Shown here: in pieces, positions 10,158-20,901 of the stretch
How positions within the stretch are numbered: position 1 is the stretch's first letter
Layout of the letters: each line of letters begins with the position of its first letter
Assembly (NCBI GenBank): GCA_026119935.1
Contig: JALRMH010000063.1
Span: 117,451 to 181,450 of the forward strand
Reading direction: 5' to 3'
Source of the DNA: Endothia cerciana
Lineage: Eukaryota > Ascomycota > Sordariomycetes > Diaporthales > Cryphonectriaceae
DNA length: 64,000 bases
The notes under the pieces: model-generated
Seen by the model: only the letters and a program-made list of their open reading frames with translations
Databases searched by the model: none
What the model was told of the DNA's origin: nothing
Made by a program: the position numbers and the translations under genes

Positions 10158-12163
10158 TCACAGGTACTCAGCCCTAAACTCAGCCCTGCTATCATCAGAC
10201 CACTTCCTCATCTCTTTCAGATGGTCTTTGTGCCAAGCCCTGAGCACCTTCCATCGCCTTACCGTCTCCCTACGGTGGCGGCCCATAGCGTCGAACGTAT
10301 CCCCCAACGCCGCTCGAATGCCATGCCCTATACTACCAGTGTGAAGCATGAGCGAGCGCGCCTGGTCGTGAGATACCGTTCCGGTCCCCACTGCACGATC
10401 TTGTAAGTCCCTGGTCAGATTCTGCAGTCGCGGCAGCGTATTGTCCCGCAGCGCGCGGCCGCTATTCGTGATGCGGGCGATATGCGTATCGACGACCAGG
10501 TGAGCCTCATGTGCTAGGGCGTGTAGCCACGGCTGGGGAGCCTTGAGCTCTGTAAGAGCGGAGGAGAGTTCCTCGAGGTGGGAATCTCGTCTCCGCTGTG
10601 TTGTCCGTTTGCTTTTTCTTCCTTGATGATGTTGGTGATGCTGGTCGTTATCGGCCATCGTATGTAGCCAATGGATACCCATCACGGCATCCTCCGCAAG
10701 TACTATCAGCTGCATACTGTCGTTGCTCAGCCGGTCAGCGCCCTTGCTGGGCGCTACGGCCCGTGTGTGTATTTCGCATTCCTCCATCATCGAATCCGTC
10801 GAAATGCAGATTGTCCATCGTCCTTTCCCCCTTCGAGGATGTTGACTCGTACCAACATCTCTGTTCTCGTTGATGAAGGTGTTAAGAGACAAGAAAAGTC
10901 CTTCAATAAGTTGCGATATGGCTGAAGCGAGATGCGCGCCCCTTTCGTCGTGGTCATGGCGTATATTCTTCATAAGAGTGACCCACAGTCGCCCCCCTCA
11001 GGTAGACCATGATCTTCTCTATTTGGCGACCCCACCGCTCTTGACCAGCATCGTGCTCCCGCCTGGCTAGCAGCCTATCCGCCGCCCACCACACATCTTC
11101 CACATCCTCCTTCGTTAAGTCTCCGAAGAGGCGCAGCTCACTGAGAAAATCTAGCCACCTATTTGCCATATTGAATTCGTTCGGACCGTGTTAAGCCACC
11201 GATACACGAACGAGCTGTGCGAGGTTTGGGCGTACCTCCGAGCCTCCTCGTTGTCCGGGTCACTGCAGAGGGCGATCACGCGCTCGACCGCAGTGTGGGT
11301 ATGCGCTGACGTGTGGTCGTTGCTCTGGTCTCGTTTGTCCGCAGCAACGTTGACAGGCATGGGGTTAGAGCTGCTGCGATTCAAGCCGCGGCCGTCCCTT
11401 GTCGTCCTGTGGAACGTGATCAGGAGATTGCAGAGCCCTGCGTATGCCTCGTGATGGTCGTCTAGAAGATCTAAGTGCCAAAATGAAGGGACAGGGAAGA
11501 CGGGGTGCGGTGGGAGAGGCGAATCGCCGCCGCCGCCGTCTCCAGACACGTACAGGGAGAGAGCCTTGTTGCTCAAGCTGCCGCCAGGGCTAGAGTGCCC
11601 ATGGGGGTCGTTGTGTTTCTCTGGACCTGGCAGGGGTGGCCATAAGAATGTCAGGGCCTGTAGCGAGAAGATCGCGGTCATGCTCCCGAGGATCGTTACT
11701 GTGTGGTAGCCGATCTCAGATACAACTGAGGCAAGTTCGGTAGCGGTCCTGGTATTCGAGCCGGCAGGTGGTCGATACCAGCTTTGGACCCATGACCACG
11801 GGTATAGAAACATGAGTCCGCAGGTCAGGAGGAGCATGAAAGCTATGAGGTAGGCGCTCCAACAATGATAGCCCTCAGCATTGGCTTCATCATCTAGATA
11901 GATGGGCCCCATGTCCACATCGACACCTCGACCATCATCGTTGTCAAGCATCTCGCCGTCGTCGCCCATAGATTGGAGATTGAGCCGCACTGGTTCGTAG
12001 CCATTTTGCCGGAGCTCCGCGGCGTCGAGTGCAAGCTGGACGGTGGGCCGGCCACGGCTAGGAACGGGAATGGGGTGGGAATCAAGACATCCAGAATCGG
12101 GGCGCGCCTGAAGAGGGTGCTCTTAGAGAGACGGACATTCATTCGAGCCATGGCCATTATCAA
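10158..12163 (-). CDS. Hypothetical multi-exon membrane protein
   Basis: Several long minus-strand frames follow each other in a way that suggests one spliced gene, though I cannot fix all junctions. The central exon (about 11234 back to 12125) carries an acidic stretch (MLDNDDGRGVDVDMGP) and two hydrophobic segments, AYLIAFMLLLTCGLMFLYPW and VTILGSMTAIFSLQALTFLW, forming a probable membrane hairpin. A good intron joins it to the next exon: donor AG|GTACGC near 11236 and acceptor AAATAG near 11172, giving EEARRWLDFLSELRLFGDLT. The last long frame, 10158-10973, is helical and charged (HLEELSSALTELKAPQPWLH; ETVRRWKVLRAWHKDHLKEM) and needs a further intron near 10950-10990 that I could not define. 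The 5' exon, with an ATG in 12115-12163, is also in another frame. No family recognised. The hairpin layout is reminiscent of the 5817-6878 protein but I see no clear sequence similarity. Confidence 0.4.
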
Positions 12164-12740
12164 GATGCAGGCTAGTGCTGCTGGAATCGATTAAGCCGCT
12201 TGACTACTCTTCAACGGCAGGCACTGAGTCTGACTCGGAAAAAATAGTCAAAGGTGGAAATGTGTGTTTGCAGACTGAAGCTGCTTGGGTGTTGACAAAC
12301 GCAGGCGTAGGTGAGCAGATGCGACGCGACCAACAAGAACTGTCCAAGTAGAGTGCAGGAGGGACAATAGCAGATGTACTTTCTCAAAACGCCAGATGCG
12401 GAATGAGGAACTGATCCAGGCCGTGTTTGTCGTCTGTTAAAAAATTCTTCTTGCTGCGGCTGAGCGGAACAAAGAAAATGACCCGGTACTTACAGTACGG
12501 TACTATGCACGACGATTACACGTATACCAGTAATTACCAAGCATATTGACAGGAGAGGACGAAATACTAAAGGCTTCCCAGAAACGGTGAGGCTTGCTAC
12601 TCGGATGTCGAAGTGATGCAGGGTAGAAAACCTGCACCAATCCGCGTTTTGGCTAATCAGTCCGTTGGGCCGCGTGAGTGATGAACCTGTTTTCTAACCA
12701 AACCTCATCCGCATAGAAAGAAAGCCTCCAACCCCCGCTG
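12164..12740. other. Intergenic, nothing recognised
   Basis: Lies between two uncertain minus-strand genes. No coding or RNA evidence. Confidence 0.5.
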
Positions 12741-13216
12741 TCATAACTCTACGCCCTGTCCCGTTGCTGCTGATGACGCATCATAATCTCCAAACGCGCC
12801 GCCGTGATCCCTCCGTTTATAAGTTCTACCGCTGACAAGAACATCCGACGGGCTGCCTGTCCCCGAGGACCCGTCGAGCAGCTTCTTCAGCCTACCCCTG
12901 CTGCTGCTGTGCTCGGGGTGAAGACACCAGGCTAAGCATGTCCTCGGGCATCCGCCGCACCTCCATCTCAATCTCGAAGGACCGTTGTGTGGTCTGGAGG
13001 GCTTGTGCTCTGTCCAAGCTATGCCCATCGCTATCTTCATTCGCAAGGTGACGGGACCCTTGCCCTGCCTTTGTCGATCCTGGATAACCGCAGGTGGGTC
13101 GCCAGGAGGACGGATGACAAGATCAAGACCGTCTGTTCCGCGAGGAGATTGGTTAGTTGGTCCTGAAGGGATCGGGGGAGGGAGGGTACGTGTGTATCCT
13201 AACATCACCTAGGAGT
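12741..13216 (-). CDS. Small hypothetical gene, exon structure unresolved
   Basis: Protein-like segments occur in two minus-strand frames over the same region, which suggests short exons. One reads QDQLTNLLAEQTVLILSSVL at about 13070-13130 and another reads RSFEIEMEVRRMPEDMLSLV at about 12920-12980. The terminal exon reads GRLKKLLDGSSGTGSPSDVL and ends at the TGA in 12741-12743. A hydrophobic helix in the first segment could be a membrane span. I could not place consensus splice sites joining them. No family recognised; it could equally be a decayed gene. Confidence 0.25.
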
Positions 13217-13554
13217 GCCAGTGGGGCGTGGGGTGGGTATGATCATAGAGGCCGAGCACGTCTTTGTGTTTCTTCGGCGATAGCAATAGCTGAGAGCGAT
13301 TTTGTGCTGGGTACGACCTTGATACGGGATATCGACGGCAGTAAGCAGTGGTGATGTTGGCCCTGGATAGGAGATGAGAAGTACTCAGGACTGAGACTGC
13401 TACCTCCCGCCCCTAAAGAGCGAGGAGATAACATAGCACAGCACAGCAAACGGACCATACCACGGACCGCCTTGCCCGCCAATTGGGCACAAGATACCCA
13501 GAACCCATTAACTAATTTTCTATTGGGTAACAGCATCGTCTTATCTACTAGCTT

Positions 13555-14562
13555 TTATAACAGTGTCCTCCAGAACTCCTCGATTAGAGTAGCAACCTCG
13601 GAAACCCGCTGCCTTACAACAGCGTGGCCAACCTCGGGAATAACAGTAATATTTGAGAACCCAATATCAAGCAAATCTTGCTTGCTGCAAACCTCGTCCA
13701 GCTCACCCAGCACCCCCAGACACCTCTGCGCCCCTAGTGTCCTCACAGCGGCCTCGAAAGTAGCGTGGCTACCGAACACACCGCCGTCCCTGACGATAGC
13801 AACTACGCTCGCCGCGTGGCCTGGATGCGCCTTCATCTCCCGGTCCCGCACAGCCTCCGCGACAACCTCGCCCTTGCTTACCCTGTCCCTCCAGCCGTCA
13901 GGCACGGTTAGTTTTCCGCCCTCGAGGAATTCTATAACAAAATCACGCGTGCCTTCCTCGTCGATGTCGTCGGCAGGACCCGTGAGCCCGTACCTCTCCT
14001 GGACCGCGTCCGAGAACAAAGAGGAGCGCATCAAGCCCGCAGGTGCAATGAAAGACACAGAGTCAACCCGTTCGGGATGAAGGGCCGCATAGCCCGCTGC
14101 CAACAAGCCACCGAACGAATACCCAACGAGACGAACAGACGTCTGCCAGGCTAGGGCCGCGAGGGCCGCGTCCAGCAGGCCGTGGAGCAGCGAGGCGACA
14201 TGTGGCGCAGGGGGCGTGTCAGTCAGCCCGTGGCCCCAGAGGTCGACCAGGGCGATATGCGCGGCAGGGAAACGCGCGCGAAGGGCCGTGGCGAGAGGCT
14301 GCAGGCCCAGGGCTGGAGTTTGGACGCCGTGGACCATGAGGATGTGGCGAGGTGGCTGGCTTACAGATGACGGCGTGGGCGGGTAGACATAGTATGCTGC
14401 TTTCCCGTGAGGAGTGGTCAAGTAAGATGCCTTGGGTAGAAGGTCGCCGAAAGTTCTGGTCATATGGGCTTCTGTAGGTGCTTGAATTGGCGACGGCAGC
14501 GCATCTTGCGTGTTGGAAGTCCCCGGGCGTGGAATAACAAGCAGAGGCTGTTGATGTGCCAA
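13555..14562 (-). CDS. Alpha/beta hydrolase
   Basis: Complete single-exon gene of 335 residues. The alpha/beta-hydrolase fold is plain: a strand plus oxyanion loop MVHGVQTP at about 76-83, VDLWGHGLTDTP at 106-117, the nucleophile elbow GYSFGG with Ser149, an acid in GELDEV (Asp289) and the catalytic His313 in VGHAVVRQR. The cap domain lies between about 178 and 270. Substrate is unknown; members include esterases, lipases, epoxide hydrolases and polyketide-modifying hydrolases. The first 35 residues are proline-rich and show no signal peptide or clear targeting sequence, so cytosolic action is inferred. The gene is divergently arranged with the aldehyde dehydrogenase 426 bases away, so the two may share a bidirectional promoter. 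No damage seen. Confidence 0.85.
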   Translation of the reverse strand: MAHQQPLLVIPRPGTSNTQDALPSPIQAPTEAHMTRTFGDLLPKASYLTTPHGKAAYYVYPPTPSSVSQPPRHILMVHGVQTPALGLQPLATALRARFPAAHIALVDLWGHGLTDTPPAPHVASLLHGLLDAALAALAWQTSVRLVGYSFGGLLAAGYAALHPERVDSVSFIAPAGLMRSSLFSDAVQERYGLTGPADDIDEEGTRDFVIEFLEGGKLTVPDGWRDRVSKGEVVAEAVRDREMKAHPGHAASVVAIVRDGGVFGSHATFEAAVRTLGAQRCLGVLGELDEVCSKQDLLDIGFSNITVIPEVGHAVVRQRVSEVATLIEEFWRTLL

Positions 14563-14988
14563 GGTGCCAATCTAGAGTAAGAAGAGGGAGAAGGCTAGCT
14601 GAAATGATTGCGTCTCTGCAAAATCGTCTAGTAAGCCTGGAAGCCCTGGAGGCAGCTTGAGCACGGGCCCCTAACCCTGAGCATTACGAGATCGTATGAC
14701 ACCTTTCAGAATGAGGTCCACAGTTGCGATCGTTATCAGAGTCTACAGATACCGGCTGCGTCTCCGGCAGCCTGACGAAGAAATGTAAATATATACGAAC
14801 GAGCCATACGACAAGTGTGGTTTTGACCACGGATGCCTCCTGGGTAGGGTAAGATATATAGTTGAGCATCTAATCGCGAAAGTCGCCTCACCTTGTCTAC
14901 CTACAGTAGCTGGTGTTTTGGTGAGACTGCTGAATTGGATTTATGAAAGACCACTTTGTTATCGTCAGAACTAGGCACATTCCTTTAC
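14563..14988. promoter_or_regulatory. Divergent intergenic region between hydrolase and aldehyde dehydrogenase
   Basis: The two flanking genes point away from each other across 426 bases, so both 5' ends lie here. I do not recognise a specific operator. The assignment as a shared promoter rests only on geometry. Confidence 0.35.
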
Positions 14989-16617
14989 ATGGCTGCTCTG
15001 ACTGCATCGCTGACAGCCCCAAACGGGCGGAAGTATAACCAACCTTTGGGACTGTTTATTAACAATGAGTTCGTGACGAGCTCCTCAGGCTCGACGATCA
15101 CATCGATCGACCCTTAGTAAGTGACAAACGCCGAACGGCCCGCACCATCTTGAATTCCTGTGCTGACGTGCTGTCTCCTACCTCGCAGCTCGGAATGCGA
15201 AATCGCCACAGTGCAGGCGGCCTCAGCTGGTGATGTGGATACAGCAGTCAAGGCGGCACGCGCCGCCCTGAAGACAGGGCCATGGAGCACTCTTCCGGGC
15301 ACGGAGCGCGGCATCCTCATAACCAAGCTTGCAGAACTGATGGAACAGAACAAGGAGCTCCTCGCCACGATAGACACATGGGACAACGGTAAACTTCCTC
15401 ACATAGGCGGAGACGGCACAGAAGCTAATAGGCGTCTTACAGGGAAGCCATATGCGGATGCTCTGACTGGAGACCTACCAGAAGCCATTGGAGTAATACG
15501 CTATTACGGCGGGTGGGCCGACAAGGTCTTTGGTCAGACCATCTCGACCACGAAAGACAAGTTCGCGTACACCATACGACAGCCCATCGGCGTAGTCGGA
15601 CAGATCATTCCGTGGAATTATCCTTTATCCATGGCTTGCTGGAAACTAGGACCTGCCCTCGCTTGTGGCAACACCGTCGTGCTAAAGGCGGCTGAACAGA
15701 CTCCTCTGAGCATCCTTGTCCTCGGACAGTTAATCAAGGAGGCAGGGTTTCCACCAGGCGTCGTCAACCTCCTCAACGGCACAGGAAAGGAGGCTGGAGC
15801 TACTCTGGTTGAGCACCCTCTCGTCGACAAGATTGCTTTCACCGGGTCCACGGCAACAGCCCGTGACATCATGGCCAGCGCCGCCAAGACCCTGAAAAAC
15901 ATCACACTCGAGACTGGAGGCAAGTCTCCCCTGCTGGTCTTCGACGACGCGGACCTTGACCAAGCTGTCAAGTGGTCTCACTTGGGCATCATGTCGAACA
16001 AGGGTGAGATCTGCACGGCAACATCTCGAATTCTAGTTCAAGAGGGCACATACGATAGATTCATTGAGGCCTTCAAGGCGCGGATAGCATCGACCAGCAT
16101 TATGGGTAACCCCTTTGATGAGAAGACATATCATGGACCACAAGTCACGAAGCAGCAGTGCGACCGCGTGAAGTTGTTCGTCGAGACCGGGTTATCAGAG
16201 GGGGCGACGCTGGTTTGGGGCGGTAACGGCGATGCCGTACCTGCCAAGGGCTATTTCGTAGCTCCTACAGTTTTCACAGACGTCAATAGCTCGATGACCA
16301 TCTTCAGAGAGGAAATTTTCGGGCCAGTGGTCGTCATCGGGAAGTTCAAGACAGAGGAGGATGCCATTGTGATGGCAAATGATACAGCCTACGGTCTGGG
16401 AGCTGCCGTATTTACGGAAAATCTCACCAAAGCCCATCGGATATCGGAGAAGATCGAAGCGGGTATGGTCTGGGTTAATAGCAGCCAAGACTGCGATCCT
16501 CGCGTCCCTTTCGGCGGCGTGAAACAGAGCGGTATCGGCAGGGAGCTCGGCGAGGCAGGACTGGAGGCATACACTCAGGCCAAGGCTGTGCACATCAATA
16601 TGGGCACTACGATATAA
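14989..16617 (+). CDS. NAD(P)-dependent aldehyde dehydrogenase, three exons
   Basis: Oxidises aldehydes to carboxylic acids. My model joins 14989-15116, 15189-15388 and 15443-16617, giving 500 residues, the usual length of the class I/II ALDH family. Intron 1 runs from GTAAGT (15117) to CGCAG (15188). Intron 2 is 54 bases, GTAAAC (15389) to TTACAG (15442), with a branch-like gctaata; because it is a multiple of three it reads through as 18 extra residues that interrupt the conserved WDNGKPY segment, which is why I remove it. Key residues: PWNYPL and the NAD-binding FTGS motif, the general base Glu266 in LETGGKSP, and the nucleophile Cys300 in KGEICTATSR. PFGGVKQSGIGRELG is near the C-terminus. 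There is no damage. No N-terminal targeting signal is obvious, so cytosolic. It could serve the decayed metabolite cluster to the right or general aldehyde metabolism. Confidence 0.93.
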
Positions 16618-18067
16618 GCTGCTCTCTTCAACCAGTCAGGCGTTGTTGGTGTGACTTTATGCTGAAGATCGCGTTATAGCCTATCTGAGATACGTTATCT
16701 CGGTCTCATATCAAATTAATGAGTAGCACAAGTCTCGGGAAACTTTCGTAAAGTTCCTGGGTATAGGGCTAGTCGTGATGTATTTCTACAACTGTAAGCC
16801 CGGAATCACAAAAGACCTGGCGCAGACATGGGTCACACTAATCTGAGGCAGGCTTCGAATCACAATGATCAGACTTCTTTCTTTTACCCGTATATCCGAC
16901 AAACATCTCCACTAGATTGATGCGCCAGGTCCAGCGGTGTGATACACGAAGAGAACTAGGAGCCCTAACCTCTAAGTTGTAGGTAAAGGGCTCAGCTAGT
17001 AGATCTTCGTTTGGTTCTCCGCGTCTCGCGATCCACGAATAGTGGACAGTAGCCTAGATACGTTAGCTCAATAGTTTGTACTGATGCCTTGAATACACAC
17101 AAACAAATGCTACTTCACTCGGAGTTGCTGTACTTAGTCCCGTTTCTTTCTCTATGAGTCCCTGTTCAACATCTTCTTTATAATGAGGACCATTCCGAGT
17201 GAAGAAGTAAAGTCCTAAGAAGAGATCGATTATTGAGGAGTATTTCTCTGAAAACGCCAGCTGAAATTATTCTTAAGCAGTTCCATAAACAACTCTGTCG
17301 CATCTTGAAGCAGGAATACCGACAAAGTGTTGACTCATGTAAGCAGAGTCCCCGGCACCTGCCACACCACCATTGAATTCCCTACGCGTAGGCATGTTTG
17401 AGATGTAAACTTTGGACATAGTGATACGCAAGCATCGGATCATGAGGATGCTGTTCGTAAGGCTATGTAAGCGCGTAGTGTATAGTTGTCACCTCATAGT
17501 GTCGTTCCGCACGACTCACTGAGCCTCATCACAACATTCTACACGGCGAAACAAGAGCTGCAGTTTACGGATACCGTCGGCGTGACGTAACAGATCTCGT
17601 ACTGGATGCTTACCTAATGCTGAGAAAAGCGCATTACACAATACGGAGTTTGGAGCGCGAATGTGCTTGTCAAAGATGTGAATTTTGAGGATGATTTAGC
17701 GAATGCGGCGATTTAGAGTGGCTAGATGCATCTCAAAAATTATAACAAGCATTGAACAATCAGAACGAGGTCGTACTCGTAGGGGAGGATTGTCAATGCT
17801 TTGGGAGGTTGACCAAGCGGGGAGGCGGGCGAAGTCGCTGAGCGGGATGCTCAAGCCTGAGATCATGGAAATCGCAAGCTTTCATTGAGTTCGTAGCTGG
17901 ATATATAATCATTCTGCGCAGGGCCTGTCTCATCGGGCACCATCCATCTGTATAAAAGCTCTGATGCATATACCGCCTCTGCGATCTCAGGCTAGTAGTT
18001 GCCGCAGTATGTCTAATAGATCAGGTCCCTTCTCTGCCTGAACTGTAGCATGGGCCCCTTCTGTTCA
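16618..18067. other. Intergenic, no gene recognised
   Basis: About 1.45 kb downstream of the aldehyde dehydrogenase. The only frame of note (17703-17888 plus, 61 codons) has no recognised similarity. No RNA gene or repeat noticed. Confidence 0.45.
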
Positions 18068-18365
18068 CTAATTAGCGAACCGACAGAACAGTTGGAACTC
18101 ATCTTTCCTCTCCCGGCCTTGCCGACCGCTCCCCGTACCTTCCCCTAGAGAATTGCTGGCATCTATCCTCAGGCTGAAATGCCATATCAAGCGGGCTATA
18201 ATGTACTCAACTTCCTGGCAAGCTATATGCTTCCCGATACAGGCACTCTGCCCAGCATCGGACGGAGTGAACCCTAACGCTTGGCCCACGCCAGCCCTCA
18301 ACGTCTCGCCTACTTTGCCACCGTCCCTCTCGGCATCGAAATTCAGGTTGTTAACACATAGCCAA
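18068..18365 (-). pseudogene. Cytochrome P450 3'-end relic (heme-binding region)
   Basis: The minus-strand frame reads NLNFDAERDGGKVGE, then GQSACIGKHIACQEVEY and IIARLIWHFSL. This matches the end of fungal cytochrome P450s: the D-A-E-R-D segment before the heme loop, the cysteine ligand in the CIGK sequence, and the L helix that follows. The canonical FxxGxRxCxG loop is worn down: the phenylalanine/glycine spacing is lost and the residue two before the cysteine is not Arg. Nothing upstream on this strand gives an I-helix or ExxR motif, so about four fifths of the gene is missing. I infer a dead P450, fitting the oxidative genes around it. The match is short, so the call rests on the heme-loop context. 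Confidence 0.6.
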
Positions 18366-19560
18366 GCCTAAGCAAGGCCCTTATCAAGTTAAGTTGACAG
18401 TATCACGAAGCCTAAAGAAGTAAGCGGTTGGTATTTTTATACAAGCGGCTTGCAAGCGAATAAGTAGTTGACCTTGATTTTTGGTGACCCATAAAAAATC
18501 GTTGTTGTGAGATTTTATAGTGTTTTCGGTACCAGAGGGTAGCATCTGGATCCTCTCAGGAAATAAGGACCTATAAGAGAAGCAATTTCTAGCCCTGACC
18601 AAGCAGACTCTGGCCAAATCTCAGTGAGAAGGTGCTCCATGCTGCCCAATTCTTCTTTCCTTATCTTTTCCCAGGCAACTCTGATATACCCGTCTGTGGA
18701 CCGCCTAGTATAACACTCTCTTCATTACACTCTCAGCCTGATAATTCTCTTTAGCTACTTAGCCGACGCTCTCCTCATCAGACGATTCAAGCTTAGATTA
18801 ATACTGCTAATAGTATTGCTATTAACCCTGCTGGCTTAATTAAAGACTTTCTGCGTATTAGGGCTTGTAAGTGTATTTTCATAGTAGCATGATGGATGCT
18901 AGGGCCAGTAGCGAAGAGGAAGAGAAGCCCATCTAGTATCTTACAAATGCATGCTTTGAAGGGGTCAACGCTCGAGTTGTCACTATGTCTGAAGGACTGG
19001 CTAAGAAATGGGTTTGCAGCAAGGCCAGCAGCAGAGAGAGCAACTGCTGCGATTCCGCAATAGGGTTTACACCTTCCTGATGAAGAGATCGGGAAATTAC
19101 GCTATTTTTCTTCACAAACGAACAATCCAGCAAGCGGTATTTTGCCCCTTAGGCGTAACAAACGAACAAGAGGGCTAAAAAGGGCAAGCGGTCAAGCGGG
19201 GGGTCGTCACTTGACTTGACTTGCCTTGCGTGGAACGCTGCTTGTAGATGAGAGGATCCAGGAAGACCTCTTCGTTCCGGTCCATGCAATAGTGGGAAAT
19301 GCCTATATCTGTGCCTTATGGGAAGAATTCGCCGTCCACAATCAAGCTACCAGGTTCGACTCCAATGGAAGATTCCTTGGTACCGGCGGGCTGAGACGTA
19401 TTGTTTGGTCTATGCAGGCAAATAGATACGTGATACCCCTGGAGCTCCGAGCTGGCAAGGCGGATGGGACATTGGGTACGCTTGGAATCAAGCATTCACT
19501 AGTTCGCAAGTGGCATAGACCAAAGTTTCATGTCAGCACTTAGTATTGCGACTGCCATAT
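18366..19560. other. Intergenic, no gene recognised
   Basis: Short frames only (for example 19226-19543 plus, 105 codons, unknown). The sequence just before 19561 is in frame with the UbiA relic but has an early stop and no recognisable start, so that gene's 5' end is probably lost here. Confidence 0.4.
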
Positions 19561-20361
19561 ATTCCGGTCTGGATCTGGCTACACCTTGTTGAGAACATTT
19601 CCAACTAGCCCTTGGCAGGCTCAGTGGTTGAGGATGGTATCAACGAGCCTTGGCGCCCAATTCCAGCCGGTCGCCTGGCGCCCAGCGAGGCGAAGAGCGT
19701 CCTGCGCTTGTCCGTAGAGTTGACAATAGCTAGTGGTGGAATTCTGAGGAGCCTAGAGGCCAGTACAATATTTATGGCATGCATTTGGCTTTACAACGAC
19801 CTCGGTGGTAGCGGAGTAAGCCCCTTATAGCGTAACGCCATCAACGCTGCTGAGCTTTGCTGTTTCGTCTGGGGCAGTGATTTGGTCCTTTTTGGTAGCG
19901 GAAGGGTATTGTCTACCTTGACAAGCAGACCTAGTACCAGCTGGGTCAGCGTTGGCGCATGTGGCTGGCGCTATCTGCTGTCGTAAATTAGTACGACAGT
20001 GCATGCGCAAGACTTTCCCGGCGCGGAGGGTTATGGTGCCCGGGGAAAAAGAACTATGCCATTACTCTATGGCGAAACATGTTCGCGATGGACTCTTGCA
20101 GTGTTGGTGATTGCTTGGTCCCTCGTGTGCTCAGCCTTTCGGCATGTGTCTCCACCACTGGTGTGGTCAGCACCGCTGTTTCTCGGTTCTGCTATAAATT
20201 TACTGACGATGCCCCGAAGGCACGCCGGATCGGATATGTTGGTATGGAACCTATGGTGTCTCTATATGACAGTCTTGTACCTTCTGCCATTAATTGGGCA
20301 TATGAGGGTTTGGATTGACGCACCGTGGAATTGTCACACCACTTTAGCGTTCTGGAGGTAG
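19561..20361 (+). pseudogene. UbiA-type prenyltransferase/terpene cyclase relic
   Basis: Membrane-bound UbiA-superfamily enzyme, either an aromatic prenyltransferase or a UbiA-type sesquiterpene cyclase such as those found in fungal metabolite clusters. One continuous frame shows IPVWIWLHLVENISN, then EDGINEPWRPIPAGR, which aligns with the first Asp-rich region and its invariant KPWRPIPxGR; IWLYNDLGGSG follows, then VHAQDFPGAEGY and GARGKRTMPLL, the second Asp-rich region. The C-terminal membrane helices are CSRWTLAVLVIAWSLVCSAF and LVWNLWCLYMTVLYLLPLIG. Damage: in-frame TAG 19606-19608 (where Gln is usual), TAG 19828-19830 and TAA 19984-19986. The helices between the two Asp-rich regions are poorly conserved, and the Asp pattern of the second motif is altered. 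The N-terminal helix is missing. Length (267 codons) is short of the usual 300 or so. The family call is secure, the choice between prenyltransferase and cyclase is not. Confidence 0.8.
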
Positions 20362-20901
20362 TTCTCAATGGGTTGGTACTGGCAGCTATCTCTTAGATCG
20401 CTGTTTCTTCCACACCTCGTGGTTCACGACCAGTCCAGCCATTTTTGCTGGCATTCTTTCCGAGACTTCTTATCAGTGGGTAAAGTTTGAAGAGAAATCC
20501 ACTGATGTCTGAACGGTCCATGCTTGCACTATTTACTGGCCCGACCCTTCCCCTAATGCTTCGGGCCATATACTATGTAAGAACTAATTATATATGGCAC
20601 ATTAGTGGCGCTTAGCGGCTCACCCGGTGTGGTCAACCCAGAAGTAATAGTGGGCCTATCTGCACTCCTACCTTGCGCCTTGCTGTAAGTTGTTGGTGAC
20701 CAGTGCTCACTGTGCGGATTCAACTGCATGATGATTCGTTCGCGCTGTTGTAAACCCCCGCCCCCACTCTTTTACAGGTATTTCTGCATCCAAGTCGTTG
20801 GTACATTTCGTAGTACAGCTCTTGTGGGTATTTGAGGGCCAGTCACCTTGTTTTACTTTGGCGCCTCATAATTCCTTTATTGACCCTGACATACACACAT
20901 C
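20362..20901. other. Intergenic, upstream of the SDR gene
   Basis: 540 bases between the UbiA relic and the intact SDR; includes the SDR promoter. No motif recognised. Confidence 0.45.

Noticed and set aside
13472..14080. Plus-strand frame of 202 codons
   Set aside because: Shadow of the alpha/beta hydrolase; Ser/Pro/Thr-rich as expected from the opposite strand of a GC-rich gene.
16195..16593. Minus-strand frame of 132 codons
   Set aside because: Antisense of the aldehyde dehydrogenase, no motif of its own.
19345..19365. GGTTCGACTCC, which resembles a tRNA T-arm
   Set aside because: No pairing T stem, no A box at the right distance and no acceptor stem.
19226..19543. 105-codon plus frame just upstream of the UbiA relic
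   Set aside because: Not in the same frame as the relic and without similarity to the N-terminal part of UbiA proteins; left as unassigned.
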